NCBI RefSeq assembly: GCF_036203305.1
Contig: NZ_CP108131.1
Span: 310,001-374,000, forward strand
Length of the DNA: 64,000 nt
Direction: 5' to 3'
From: Streptomyces sp. NBC_00190
GTDB taxonomy: Bacteria; Actinomycetota; Actinomycetes; Streptomycetales; Streptomycetaceae
The translations under genes and the position numbers were made by a program. The notes under the pieces were generated by a model, which had not been told where the DNA came from, did no database searches, and was given only the letters and a program-made list of their open reading frames with translations. How positions within the stretch are numbered: the stretch's first letter is position 1; the number at the start of each line of letters is the position of its first letter. Positions 16,581 through 25,496 of the stretch are shown in pieces.

Positions 16581-17714
16581 TCACGCGTCCTGTTCGGCGC
16601 CGGTCATCAGGGCGAGCAGGCTGCGGGGCGCACGGTCGTCGATCATGATCGTGTAGAAACCGTCGTCGTCCGCTTCCACGGCGGCGGCGCGGGCGAACAT
16701 GTCTTGTTCGTGCGCGGCGAGGGCCGCCTCCGCATCGCGGGGGCGCGCGGCGAGGGCCCGGCCGAGTTCAGCGCCGTCCTGCATGGCCAAGTTGGCGCCT
16801 TCGCCGTTCGGCGCCCGGAGGTGGGCGGCATCGCCGAGCAGAGTCACCCCCGGTAGGCGGTCCCAGCGGTGCCCGGCCGGCAGGGTGAAGATGGGGCGCA
16901 GGGCCGGCGGGGTGTCGCTGTCGGTGATCAGGGCGGTGAGTTCGGGGGCCCAGCCGTCGAACTCCTTCGCGACCCGTGCGGTGAGCGCTGCGGCGTCGGT
17001 GGCATCAAGGCGGGCGAACCAGTCCTGGGGCTTCTTCACCTGCGCGTAGGCGTGCAGGGTCCCGCTGCCCTCCCGGTGGGCCAGCAGTCCCCTCCCCGGT
17101 GCGAGCGCGAACAGCGATCCGGCCCCCACCGCCTCGGCGGAGGCTGGATGGCGGGTTCCTGCGTCGAAGAGGAACGTCTCCACGCTGCAGACGCCGAAGT
17201 ACTCGGGAACAGCCTCGGAGAGCAGCGGTCGTACGCGCGACCAGGCACCGTCGGCACCGATGAGCAGGTCCGCGACAACGGTGGTGTTGTCGGCGAAGGC
17301 CACCTGGTGGCGGCCCCCGCCGAGAGCCCGCACCGCGGTGACCTTGTGGCCCCAGCGGACGGTGCCGGCGGGCAGGGAGTCGAGCAGCAGCTGCCGCAGT
17401 TCGCCGCGCGGTACCTCCGGGCGTTCGCCGGTTCCGTCGTCGGGCAGGTCGAGCAGCACGTTCCCCGCCTGGTCCATGACCCGGTACGCCTCGCGGCCCG
17501 GCAGGATCAGCTTGCGGAACTCCTCGATCAGACCGGCCGCTTCCAGAGCGGCCTGCCCGCTGTGGGGGTGGAGGTCGAGCAGCCCGCCCTGGCGGCGGGC
17601 TTTCGGCGCGGGCTCCGCCTCGTAGACCGTGGCCGGGATGCCGTGCACGTGCAGTACGCGGGCCAGCGTCAGGCCACCCAGGCCCGCTCCGATGATCGTG
17701 ACAGGTGTCGTCAT
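16581..17714 (-). CDS. TetX-like FAD-dependent monooxygenase, paralogue 2
   Basis: 377 aa from the ATG at 17714. It has the same motif set as paralogue 1: GAGLGG at 9-14, 'GADGAWSRVRPLLSEA' and 'LLGDAAHLRAPNGEGANLAM'. The loop after GDAAHL is one residue shorter than in paralogue 1 and like paralogue 3. The C-terminal tail diverges most ('VEADDDGFYTIMIDDRAPRS'), the part that in TetX enzymes closes over the substrate. It is divergent from a TetR gene of a different subgroup, with TTGGA...TCCAA operators between them. The substrate is unknown. Confidence 0.87.
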   Translation of the reverse strand: MTTPVTIIGAGLGGLTLARVLHVHGIPATVYEAEPAPKARRQGGLLDLHPHSGQAALEAAGLIEEFRKLILPGREAYRVMDQAGNVLLDLPDDGTGERPEVPRGELRQLLLDSLPAGTVRWGHKVTAVRALGGGRHQVAFADNTTVVADLLIGADGAWSRVRPLLSEAVPEYFGVCSVETFLFDAGTRHPASAEAVGAGSLFALAPGRGLLAHREGSGTLHAYAQVKKPQDWFARLDATDAAALTARVAKEFDGWAPELTALITDSDTPPALRPIFTLPAGHRWDRLPGVTLLGDAAHLRAPNGEGANLAMQDGAELGRALAARPRDAEAALAAHEQDMFARAAAVEADDDGFYTIMIDDRAPRSLLALMTGAEQDA

Positions 17715-17753
17715 GGTCCCTCCCCAGCCCCTTGTGGGGCGCTTCAACGCATA

Positions 17754-17802
17754 TTGGATCGCCACTCCAAACACGCTAACACGAAGTTGGATCGACGCTC
17801 CA
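17754..17802. promoter_or_regulatory. TetR operators (two TTGGA-type sites) upstream of FMO 2
   Basis: TTGGATCGCCACTCCAA (17754-17770) and TTGGATCGACGCTCCA (17787-17802) are two near-identical copies, 33 bp apart start to start. The same TTGGA-N6/7-TCCA(A) pattern occurs in front of the monooxygenase/TetR pair at 29153-29206. Confidence 0.78.
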
Positions 17803-17822
17803 TTCGTGCGATGCTAAGCGGC

Positions 17823-18509
17823 ATGGTGAAGAGAACAGCGAAGGGATCTGTGCGGGCCCCACGGCGGACGGACAGCCTGTCGAGGGAAGTGATCATCCAG
17901 ACCGCGATCGAGATCCTGGACAGCGGTGGCGAGAAGGCGCTCACGCTGCGCGCGCTCACGGTGCGCCTGAGCACTGGCTACGGAGCGATCTACCACCACG
18001 TCGTGGACAAGAACGATCTGCTCGCGACGGCCACTGACGACGTCATCACCGCCGTGCTGTCCGGCGCGGTCGCCGATGCGGACCCGCGCACCGCTCTGCG
18101 CCGTCTCGCCCTCGGCCTGTTCGATGCGATCGATGCCCACCCCTGGGTCGGGGCAGAACTCTCCCGCCAACCGCGGCGGCCCGCGCTACTGGACTTCTAC
18201 GAGAGCATCGGCCGCCTGCTGGACGCCCTCGAGGTTCCGGAAAAGGCGCGCTTCGACGCGGCCGGCACGCTCGTGAACTATGTCCTCGGCGTCGCCGCGC
18301 AGAACGCCGCGAACGCACGGCTCCGCGCAGGCAGTGACACGGACCGGGAGACCTTCCTGAAGAACTCTGCCACGCAATGGGCGCAGCTCGATCCCGGCCG
18401 GTACCCGTTCGTGCACGCGGCGGCGACCCAGCTGGGCGAGCACGACGACCGCGAGCAGTTCCTCGTCGGGATCGACATCTTCCTCGCCGGTATCTCTGCC
18501 CTGGGCTAG
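17823..18509 (+). CDS. TetR-family regulator
   Basis: 228 aa from the ATG at 17823; an in-frame ATG at 17811 would add four residues, and neither has a strong ribosome site. The helix-turn-helix 'LTLRALTVRLSTGYGAIYHH' (about 40-59) is nearly the same as in the TetR at 29225 ('LTVRALSERLSTGSGAIYHH'). The C-terminal end also matches ('EHDDREQFLVGIDIFLAGI' against 'QHDDREQFLTGIELILAGI'). The two are paralogues with matching operators. It probably represses the divergent monooxygenase. Confidence 0.9.
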   Translation: MVKRTAKGSVRAPRRTDSLSREVIIQTAIEILDSGGEKALTLRALTVRLSTGYGAIYHHVVDKNDLLATATDDVITAVLSGAVADADPRTALRRLALGLFDAIDAHPWVGAELSRQPRRPALLDFYESIGRLLDALEVPEKARFDAAGTLVNYVLGVAAQNAANARLRAGSDTDRETFLKNSATQWAQLDPGRYPFVHAAATQLGEHDDREQFLVGIDIFLAGISALG

Positions 18510-18779
18510 AAACCCCCGGCACTCACCGCCCTCGCGGCGCCGCCCAGCCGGTGCCCGCCCGTACGCCGCAGCGCGATTTCAGCGTCGGCCGACCTTCAGG
18601 GGCGAAGCGCGGCTCGGGCTGGTCATGAGCATCTCCTGCTGGGAGTGGGATACCGGCGACGGCAACGACAACAGCTTCCGAGAAACTATGAACCGGTTGA
18701 ACAGCAATCAGTTCTTCAGCCACATCCGGACCGCCATCGGCGCGGCGTCGCCCACGCTCATCGGGCTCATGATGGACCT
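18510..18779. other. no recognised gene
   Basis: A short + frame at 18625 ('MSISCWEWDTGDGNDNSF') has no family match that I recognise. The segment precedes the IS481 relic. Confidence 0.4.
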
Positions 18780-18982
18780 CACGTCCATGGCGATCACCGG
18801 CCTGCTCGGTCGATCGACAAGCCCGGCCTCGCCCTCGGATCGACACCGGCGGATCCACTTATGAGCCGTGGCGCCGGAGATGCCCATCGCGGTCGCGACA
18901 TGCGCGACAGGGCGGCCGCGCAGACACGTTCGGCCAGCAGCCGCCTGCCGTGAAGGGTCAGCCGGGCATTACGGTGGGACAC
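18780..18982 (-). pseudogene. IS481-family transposase, N-terminal relic
   Basis: From a GTG at 18982 the reading 'SHRNARLTLHGRRLLAERVC' changes frame once to 'VATAMGISGATAHKWIRRCR' and 'EGEAGLVDRPSRP'. This is the helix-turn-helix start of IS481-type transposases. The catalytic core is absent. An inverted pair GAAGACCTCCG (18983-18993) / CGGAGGTCTTC (19025-19035) lies just upstream, and the TGTTCACGAG end near 19078 may be the element's terminus. Confidence 0.72.
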
Positions 18983-19089
18983 GAAGACCTCCGTGCGGTG
19001 CAGTCCTAGACAGCTCCACCACACCGGAGGTCTTCACCATGATCAAGCCCTGCCAGTGTCAACAACGCTCGTGAACACCTAGCCCCGCC

Positions 19090-19491
19090 CTAAAAGGCGT
19101 TGTCCAGCGCCAGGGTGAGCTCGGCGATCCGCCACCGACCGTCGGACCGGCGCAGGGCGAACGTGTAGACCCCGGTCGAGATCATCTGGATGCTCTCGCC
19201 GGTGTTCCTCGTCTGCACCAGATAGGCCCGCACCTCAGCGGTGGCGGCGTACGTCGTCGTGACCACGACATTGCCCAGGTGGTGCCGCACCCTTCCGGTC
19301 TGGGCCGTGTGCCCGTCACGGATGAAGTCGAGCGCCGCCGCGCGTCCGGCGACCGGGCCGAGCACTCCCTGTCCGGGCATCGTGAAGGTCCAGGTGGTGT
19401 CTTCGGTCAGGACCGCTTCCAGCTCGGGCACATTCAGCTCGTCCAGGGCGTGGGCGTAGTTCGCCACCGCCTGCTGGAGTTCGGCGGTCAC
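19090..19491 (-). CDS. SnoaL/NTF2-like protein
   Basis: 133 aa. The profile is that of the NTF2-like cone fold: an N-terminal helix pair ('VANYAHALDELNVPELEAVL'), 'TEDTTWTF', and a C-terminal beta region ending 'DGRWRIAELTL'. It may be an enzyme such as a cyclase/isomerase or a small ligand-binding protein. Its start overlaps the stop of the reductase gene by 4 bp (19488-19491), so the two are co-translated and probably work on related compounds. Confidence 0.8.
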   Translation of the reverse strand: MTAELQQAVANYAHALDELNVPELEAVLTEDTTWTFTMPGQGVLGPVAGRAAALDFIRDGHTAQTGRVRHHLGNVVVTTTYAATAEVRAYLVQTRNTGESIQMISTGVYTFALRRSDGRWRIAELTLALDNAF

Positions 19492-20486
19492 GAGACCACT
19501 GTCAGCACGATCTTGCCTTGGAGGTGGCCCTGCGCGGCTCGCGTGTGTGCGCTGCCCGCCTCGGGCAGCGGGTAGGTGCTGTCCACTCCGACCTGGAGCT
19601 TGCCCTCGGCGAACAGGCGCCCGATCTCGGCGAGCTGGGGGCCGTTGGAACGCACCTGAATGTTCGAGACTGTGATGCCCAGACTCGCCGTCTCTTCCGG
19701 GTCGTACTGGGCGAAGAACACCGGAAGCATGGTGCCGCCGCGCTTGAGCACGGTCAGGAAGCGTGAGCTGTCCGGGCCACCGACGGTGTCGATCACCAGG
19801 TCGACACCGCTGACCACGTCCGCGGCCTGCGTCCTGGTGTAGTCGATGAACTCATCTGCGCCGAGCTTGCGCAGGAACTGCTCGTGCCGGCCCGAGGCCA
19901 CCGCGATTACGTGTGCCCCCTTCCATTTCGCCAGCTGCACCGCGAAGTGACCCACTCCACCGGCGGCCCCGTTGACCAGCACGGTCATCCCTGGCGTGAT
20001 CGGCACCGGCTGGTGCACCTGGCCGGTGAAAGGAGACGGCACGTCGTGGCCGAGATCAACCAGGTACTGCCAGGCCGTAAGCACGGCCATCGGCGCCCCA
20101 GCCGCCTGCACGTGGTCGATACCGGCCGGCTTGTGAGCCAGGTCCGAAGCCGGCGCGGCCACATACTCGGCGTATGTCCGGCCGTCGAATCCGGGGAACC
20201 GCAGCATGCCGAAGACCTCGTCACCGACGGCGAACCCCATCACGTCCGGAGCGACCGCCTGGACCACGCCCGACATGTCCGTTCCGGGGATCAGGGGGAA
20301 CTCCAGCGCCGGCCTCACCTCGGCCGGCATGACCTTCATCCCCTCACGCAGGTACCAGTCCGGCGGGTTGATTCCCGCCGCGTGCACCCGGACGAGCACC
20401 TCGCCCGGGCCGATCTCGGGAACCGGCACCTCGTCACACTGCAAAACTTCCGGCCCGCCCGCTTCGTGGAACTGGATCGCCTTCAT
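19488..20486 (-). CDS. zinc-independent medium-chain NADP-dependent oxidoreductase (quinone-reductase-like)
   Basis: 332 aa. It has the MDR layout: an N-terminal GroES-like domain with 'GPGEVLVRVHAAGINPPDWY', then the nucleotide fold with 'VLVNGAAGGVGHFAVQLAKW' (around residues 170-190). The catalytic-zinc cysteine/histidine set of alcohol dehydrogenases is absent, pointing to the quinone oxidoreductase/enoyl reductase branch. It is the first gene of a two-gene operon with the SnoaL-like protein and is divergent from a LysR regulator, its likely controller. Confidence 0.88.
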   Translation of the reverse strand: MKAIQFHEAGGPEVLQCDEVPVPEIGPGEVLVRVHAAGINPPDWYLREGMKVMPAEVRPALEFPLIPGTDMSGVVQAVAPDVMGFAVGDEVFGMLRFPGFDGRTYAEYVAAPASDLAHKPAGIDHVQAAGAPMAVLTAWQYLVDLGHDVPSPFTGQVHQPVPITPGMTVLVNGAAGGVGHFAVQLAKWKGAHVIAVASGRHEQFLRKLGADEFIDYTRTQAADVVSGVDLVIDTVGGPDSSRFLTVLKRGGTMLPVFFAQYDPEETASLGITVSNIQVRSNGPQLAEIGRLFAEGKLQVGVDSTYPLPEAGSAHTRAAQGHLQGKIVLTVVS

Positions 20487-20608
20487 CGCACCTGTCGCTT
20501 TCTTGGGGAAACGTTGCTCCTTCAGTCAAGGCCCAGGACGGCATGGCCGTCCAAGACCGGTTCGGCAACCTGGTCATTCCGAAACGGCATGACGCCTACG
20601 CTGGACGG

Positions 20609-21484
20609 GTGAACGATCTCGGACAGGACCTGGAACTGCGGCTGGTGCGCTACTTCACCGTGGTGGCGGCGCACCAGCACTTCGGCCGGGCCGCCGCCGA
20701 CTTGCACGTGGCCCAGCCGGCGCTGAGCCGCCAGATCCAACGGCTCGAGAAATATCTCGGCGCACGACTGCTGGACCGCGTACCCCAGGGCACCCGGCTC
20801 ACTCCGGCCGGCCAGAGGTTCCTCCCCCGGGCCCAAGCCCTGCTGCAGGCCGCCCGCCAGGCCGAGCTGGCCGTGCGTGAACAAGCCGAGACCGAACGAA
20901 TCGTCATCGGCTACGTTGAAGACCTGGTGATCACTGCCGCCGTACGGGAACTGCGCCGCCGTCACCCGGACGCCGAGATCGCCACCCGGTACCTGAGCTG
21001 CCGCGACGTCGGGGCGCTGTCCGACAAGCGCGTCGACGCCCTGATCGCGCGGGCCCCGCTGCCGCTCGCCGCCGACGACGTGTTCACCACCCCGCTGTAC
21101 GAGGAGCCCCGGATGCTCGTGGTCCCACGCGGCCATCCCTTGGCCGACCGTACGTCGGTGACCGCGGAAGAACTGGCCGGCGAGGAGGCGGCGCCCTGCG
21201 CGTTCGATACCGCGGACTGGACTTCCTACCGGATCCTCGGGGCCGGCGTGCCGCCGATCGAGAGCTACGAGGACAAGCTCGAACTCGTCGCGAGCGGCAG
21301 GGCGATCGCCGTGCTGCCGGTCGGCGATCGGCGTAGCTCACTGCGTCCCAACCTCGTCACCGTCCCGGTCGAGGGCGCTCCCCCGAGCCAGGTCGTGCTG
21401 GTCAGCCGCAAGGGCGACCCGAATCCGATGATCAGGAATCTCAGGCTGGCGGCCAAGGCCGTCCTGACCGCCCCGGCAGCGTGA
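20609..21484 (+). CDS. LysR-family regulator
   Basis: 291 aa from the GTG at 20609, where the canonical start 'NDLGQDLELRLVRYFTVVAA' begins; the longer in-frame ATG at 20543 adds atypical sequence. The winged helix contains 'FGRAAADLHVAQPALSRQIQ'. The effector domain has 'RMLVVPRGHPLADRTSVTAE'. It is divergent from the MDR/SnoaL operon (123-bp gap), which it probably activates or represses. Confidence 0.88.
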   Translation: MNDLGQDLELRLVRYFTVVAAHQHFGRAAADLHVAQPALSRQIQRLEKYLGARLLDRVPQGTRLTPAGQRFLPRAQALLQAARQAELAVREQAETERIVIGYVEDLVITAAVRELRRRHPDAEIATRYLSCRDVGALSDKRVDALIARAPLPLAADDVFTTPLYEEPRMLVVPRGHPLADRTSVTAEELAGEEAAPCAFDTADWTSYRILGAGVPPIESYEDKLELVASGRAIAVLPVGDRRSSLRPNLVTVPVEGAPPSQVVLVSRKGDPNPMIRNLRLAAKAVLTAPAA

Positions 21485-21650
21485 CCGGGCCCGCTTTGGC
21501 ACTGAACTGCCCCAAGCGGTGCTCATGCGCGCCGTGTTCGTGGCTCATCTGCCGGCATCGCTCGGGGTTGGGTTGTGCCGACTCAGCGTCCGACCTGGAA
21601 CGGAGATCAAGCACGCCGTCTCGACCATCTGTTTCCCAGACGGAGGGCAT

Positions 21651-22784
21651 TTGTTCGTTTTTGTGTGTGCGGGGTGCGGCGCTGAGCTGACCGCCCCGCT
21701 GTCCCAGGTCGCCCTGCCGGTCCATGCCCATCAGACGTACGGGAACGGGGCTCAGCTCCCGGTGCTCATGGACTCGGGCACGTTCGCCGTGGACCCGGAA
21801 CCCTGCGGGCCGCCGTGGCGGAAGTGGGAGGAGGACCAGCCGGACGAGGCAGCCGCCCGCGGTGTCTACGCGCCGGTCCACGCCCTCTCCGACGGCGCGC
21901 CCGGCGCGACCGTCATCGCCCCCGGCGACGCCCACGGCGACGCCCACGGCACCGTACTGATCCCGGAGAATCGCGGAGGCGGCAACTGCTGCGGCCTCGA
22001 CGGGTCCGCCGGCCCCAACGTGGCCTGCGCGGCGTGTGCCCGGCCCGTGGCGAGCCGGATCGACGACTGCTCGCTCTGGCAGGCGATGTGGCTCGTACCG
22101 AACGCCGTACGCCGCCTTCCCGTCGACGGCACCAACGCCGCACCACTTCCCTGGTCGGAGTTGATGGCGGAGGGGAAGGGCACACCGCCGTTCGAGCCGA
22201 TCGCCAGATGGGGGTCGCGGATGGCCGCGGGCCACTGGTCGCACCACTGGTGGTCGTGGAGCCCGCAGTGGGAGGCGGCGGCCGGCCGGGCGCTCGCCCA
22301 TCTGCTGGCGGCCTCGGAGGGCCGGTCCGTGGTGGTCCCGAATGGCTTGGCCGCGGAGGTGTTCCGACGCGCGCTCGACGGCATGCTGCCCGCGGGTCCG
22401 CAGGCGCGGCGCGCGGTTTTGGCCGGCCCGGGACGGCCGGCTCCCGACGGGGACGCCGACATCCTCCTCGTGCCGTCCCATCCGCAGACGGGGGAGGCGT
22501 GGGCACCGGCCGACCCGGGACCGTACCTGGTGCCGCTGCCGTTCGGGGTGTGGCTGTGGCTGGCCTTCCCCGAGCCGGACCCGCCCTTCCCCACCTCGGG
22601 AGGCCTACCCGACGGCGTTCTCCGCGACGACTTCGACCCGCCCGCGCCGCGCCCCCGCCACCTGTTCCGAGCCGACCCGGAAACGTTTCGGCAGACCCTG
22701 GTCCGGCTGCCGGACGTCCGCAGCCCGTGGCTGCGGGAGATCCTCGACAACCTCACGCAACACATGCGCGCCGGCTACTTCTAG
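21651..22784 (+). CDS. conserved hypothetical protein with an N-terminal CxxC zinc ribbon
   Basis: 377 aa from a TTG at 21651, preceded by GGAGGG at 5-7 bp; the frame is open further upstream but without a ribosome site. It opens 'FVFVCAGCGAELTAPLSQVA' with one CxxC pair, and a second pair occurs at 'VACAACARPV'. Together these could hold a structural zinc. The central part has 'EPIARWGSRMAAGHWSHHWW' and a C-terminal 'LRDDFDPP'. I recognise the type as a protein seen in many Streptomyces but know no function. It stands alone between a LysR gene and the third monooxygenase. Confidence 0.65.
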   Translation: MFVFVCAGCGAELTAPLSQVALPVHAHQTYGNGAQLPVLMDSGTFAVDPEPCGPPWRKWEEDQPDEAAARGVYAPVHALSDGAPGATVIAPGDAHGDAHGTVLIPENRGGGNCCGLDGSAGPNVACAACARPVASRIDDCSLWQAMWLVPNAVRRLPVDGTNAAPLPWSELMAEGKGTPPFEPIARWGSRMAAGHWSHHWWSWSPQWEAAAGRALAHLLAASEGRSVVVPNGLAAEVFRRALDGMLPAGPQARRAVLAGPGRPAPDGDADILLVPSHPQTGEAWAPADPGPYLVPLPFGVWLWLAFPEPDPPFPTSGGLPDGVLRDDFDPPAPRPRHLFRADPETFRQTLVRLPDVRSPWLREILDNLTQHMRAGYF

Positions 22785-22987
22785 CCCGCGACTGGCTTTG
22801 CACGCGAGGAACGAACAGCAGGTGTTCACCACTTCGGGCTCCGACTCCGAGAACGGGAGTCGTCTGCCAACGACTTCGGGAGTCCGTTCATCGCGTGCCC
22901 ATGATCAATGTCCATGAGTGCGGGAGCCACTCCGCCCAGGCTTGACCGAGGGCGGGACGGAGGGCATCAGACCGGAGCCTCAGCGGC

Positions 22988-24121
22988 TCATTGGTGGCCC
23001 TTCTCGGTGATCATGTTGATCAGGCCCTGGGCGGTGTTGTGCTCGGAGTCGATCCCCGGGGCCTCTCCACCTTCAAAGGTGGCGGGCTCGGAGCTGCGGG
23101 GGAACATGGTCTGCTCGTACTCGGCGAGCGCGGCCTCGACATCGTCGGGGTGGGCGGCGAGGGCCTGGCCGAGTTCGGCGCCGTCGAGCATGGCGAGGTT
23201 GGCGCCTTCGCCGTTCGGGGGCGCGAGGTGGGCGGCGTCGCCGAGCAGGGTGACTCCTGGCACCCGGTCCCACCGGTGCCCGGTCGGCAGACCGTAGTGG
23301 GGGCGCAGGACCGGCGCTGTGTCGCCGTCGGTGATCAGCGCTGTGAGTTCCGGTGCCCAGCCGTCGAACTCGGCCGCGATCCGCGCGGTGGCCGCGGCGG
23401 CATCGGTGAAGTCGATGGCGGCGAACCAGTCCTGCGGCCTGGTCAGTGCCACGTAGGTGTGCAGGGTGTCGCCGCTTTCCCGGTGAGCGAAGATCTCCTT
23501 GCCCGGCGAGGGCGCGATCAGCATCCCGCCACCGACCGCTTTCGCGGCGGCCGGGTGGCGGGTGTCGGCGTGGAACAGGTATGTCTCGACGAACGACGTG
23601 CCGTCGTACTCGGGTGTGGCGGCGGAGAGCAGCGGCCGTACCCGTGACCAGGCGCCGTCCGCGCCGACCAGCAGGCTGGTGACGACGGCGCCGCCGTCGG
23701 CGAACGTCACCTCGTGGCGGCCCGGACCGACGGTGCGGGTGCTGCTGACCTTGCGCCCCCACCGGACGGTGCCGGCCGGGAGCGAGTCGAGCAGGATCTG
23801 TCGTAACTCGCCGCGGTGCACCTCGGGACGGCCGCCCGTGCCGTCGTCGGCCTTGTCGAGCAGGACGGTCCCGTCCGGGTCGAGGACCCGCATCGCCTGG
23901 CGGCCCTCCAGGACGATGGCGTGGAACTCGTCCATCAGGCCGGCCGCCTTGAGGGCGAGCTGTCCGTTGTAGTCGTGGATGTCGAGCAGCCCGCCCTGCG
24001 TGCGCACCGTCGGGGAGGACTCCGCCTCGTAGACCGTGGCCGGGATTCCGTGGACGTGCAGGACGCGGGCCAGAGTGAGTCCGCCGAGTCCGGCGCCGAT
24101 GATCGTGACGGGCATGTGCAT
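22988..24121 (-). CDS. TetX-like FAD-dependent monooxygenase, paralogue 3
   Basis: 377 aa from the ATG at 24121. The frame is open upstream, but that stretch belongs to an AbiTii-like relic. Motifs: GAGLGG at 9-14, 'LLVGADGAWSRVRPLLSAAT', 'LLGDAAHLAPPNGEGANLAM'. It resembles paralogues 1 and 2 closely but ends with 'EHNTAQGLINMITEKGHQ'. Unlike them it has no TetR partner; upstream there is instead the truncated AbiTii-type gene. It has probably lost its regulator and operator, so expression may differ from the others. Confidence 0.85.
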   Translation of the reverse strand: MHMPVTIIGAGLGGLTLARVLHVHGIPATVYEAESSPTVRTQGGLLDIHDYNGQLALKAAGLMDEFHAIVLEGRQAMRVLDPDGTVLLDKADDGTGGRPEVHRGELRQILLDSLPAGTVRWGRKVSSTRTVGPGRHEVTFADGGAVVTSLLVGADGAWSRVRPLLSAATPEYDGTSFVETYLFHADTRHPAAAKAVGGGMLIAPSPGKEIFAHRESGDTLHTYVALTRPQDWFAAIDFTDAAAATARIAAEFDGWAPELTALITDGDTAPVLRPHYGLPTGHRWDRVPGVTLLGDAAHLAPPNGEGANLAMLDGAELGQALAAHPDDVEAALAEYEQTMFPRSSEPATFEGGEAPGIDSEHNTAQGLINMITEKGHQ

Positions 24122-24309
24122 GGTGACTCCTGGGGATCGGGGCCGCCCAGTGAGTTCTGGCCGGCCGTTCCTGAAACATTGCCGGACCTCGCCGACAAGC
24201 CACCGACATCGAACCGGCAGCCGCCGATGGATGACCGACACCGCATATCCGCTCCGCCGGCGACGAAGCCCAGCCCGCACTGGGTACGACGAACGGCCCG
24301 ACGGGAGGA

Positions 24310-24862
24310 GCGGCCAGATGGCTGCGGCGGTGCCGACCAGGGCGCCCAGGCATACGACCGCCGCACCCGTGCGTCGCCCCGCGGTCCAGCAGGGGTCTTC
24401 GCCTTCTCGGGCCCGTCCGACGTTGCTGCTGACGCTGCCCGAGGACTGGGCTGCCGCGACGTTGACGCGGGCGCGGTCTCCGTGAACGACGACGTGGAAC
24501 GTACGGTCCACCTGGCCGGGTGTGGGGATCTGCTGGTCGTCCGGCATGGTCGCGCGCAGCTCTGCCACGAGCTCGACGACCGTCGTACGTACCTGGTCGA
24601 CCAGTCCGTGCAGGGCGGAGAAAGAAACGGACCAGTAGAAGGCGGGGTCCATGACCCGGGTGAGTTCCAGCCCGCCCGGGATGCTCAGGCGGGCATGCTC
24701 CCCGTCGCTTTCGCATCTCTGAACGAGGGGCCCGGCAGTTCGCAAGCACCGCGCGCCCGGCGCGGCGGCCGAAGCCGGCGGGCACGGCGGCCCGGTGCCG
24801 GCGGGCACGGCGGCCCGGTGCCCGGCCTCGTGCTCGTCGCGCAGCCACTCCGTCCACACCGT
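24310..24862 (-). pseudogene. AbiTii-domain-like protein, truncated and open into FMO 3
   Basis: Minus-strand reading in the same frame as the downstream monooxygenase: 'LSIPGGLELTRVMDPAFYWS', 'LHGLVDQVRTTVVELVAELR', then a C-terminal membrane segment ('AAVVCLGALVGTAAAIWPLL'). This resembles the C-terminal half of AbiTii-type proteins. The N-terminal half is degraded and full of tandem repeats, and no stop separates it from the monooxygenase reading. Family call from memory, moderate. Confidence 0.45.
24774..24819. repeat. two tandem 23-bp repeats
   Basis: GCCGGCGGGCACGGCGGCCC plus GGT occurs twice in succession (24774-24796, 24797-24819) within the degraded N-terminal part of the AbiTii-like relic. 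Confidence 0.85.
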
Positions 24863-24863
24863 C

Positions 24864-24891
24864 GCCGGGTGCCGGGTGCCGGGTGCCGGGT
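24864..24891. repeat. heptanucleotide tandem repeat (GCCGGGT, 4 copies)
   Basis: Four exact copies of GCCGGGT. Like the repeat at 2144-2170, it lies in a decayed coding sequence and has a 7-bp period, so each slip changes the frame. Confidence 0.9.
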
Positions 24892-24967
24892 GGCGCACCG
24901 AGAAGTAGCAGCGGCCGTGGGGCGGTCGGCCCGGCAGCCGCACTCCCCGGTCGAAGACTGTGCTTGT

Positions 24968-25327
24968 TCACAGCCGGACGGCCAGCCAGATGGTCACGGC
25001 CGCGGTTACGGTGAGTCCGACGTTGAGTGCGATCCGGCGGTCTTGGCCGCTCAGGTGGACGGTGATCGCGCCGATTTGCAGGAGTACGAAGCCGATGGCT
25101 GCGGCCGGCGCCAGCGAGGGAGCGATGCCGGTCAGCGGCGGCAGTACCAGGCCGGTCGCGCCGAGTATTTCGACCGTTCCCAGCACCCTGAGGGCGGGCA
25201 GGGGCATGCGGTCGACCCAGGCCATCATCGGTCGGAGTTGATCGCGGCTGCGGATCACCTTCAGTGTGCCTGCGTAGAAGTAGAAGAGCGCGAGCAGTCC
25301 CGCGACGATCCAATAGGCGATGTTCAT
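24968..25327 (-). CDS. DoxX-like membrane protein
   Basis: 119 aa with four hydrophobic segments. The start 'MNIAYWIVAGLLALFYFYAG' and the following 'KVIRSRDQLRPMMAWVDRMP' are typical of the short DoxX-like family. Members are integral membrane proteins linked to thiol or quinone redox, mostly uncharacterised. It sits 169 bp downstream of a cupin gene on the same strand, so the two may be co-transcribed. Confidence 0.85.
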   Translation of the reverse strand: MNIAYWIVAGLLALFYFYAGTLKVIRSRDQLRPMMAWVDRMPLPALRVLGTVEILGATGLVLPPLTGIAPSLAPAAAIGFVLLQIGAITVHLSGQDRRIALNVGLTVTAAVTIWLAVRL

Positions 25328-25496
25328 GGTTCCCGTTCATGGTCCACCGGTTCACGGGGACCCGTCGATTGCGTTGTGTGCCAGAAGAGCCCCGGCGGAG
25401 GCCGGGTCCGCCGTTCGAGGGGACCCGGAAGCCGAAAGGCGCCGGTGCCGCCGCCTTGCCTGCTGAAGAGAGGGTGGCCGGGCCGTGCCGTCGGCT

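Noticed and set aside
24774..24891. CRISPR-like array
   Set aside because: The repeats are short, directly tandem and without spacers; they are plain tandem repeats in a decayed gene.
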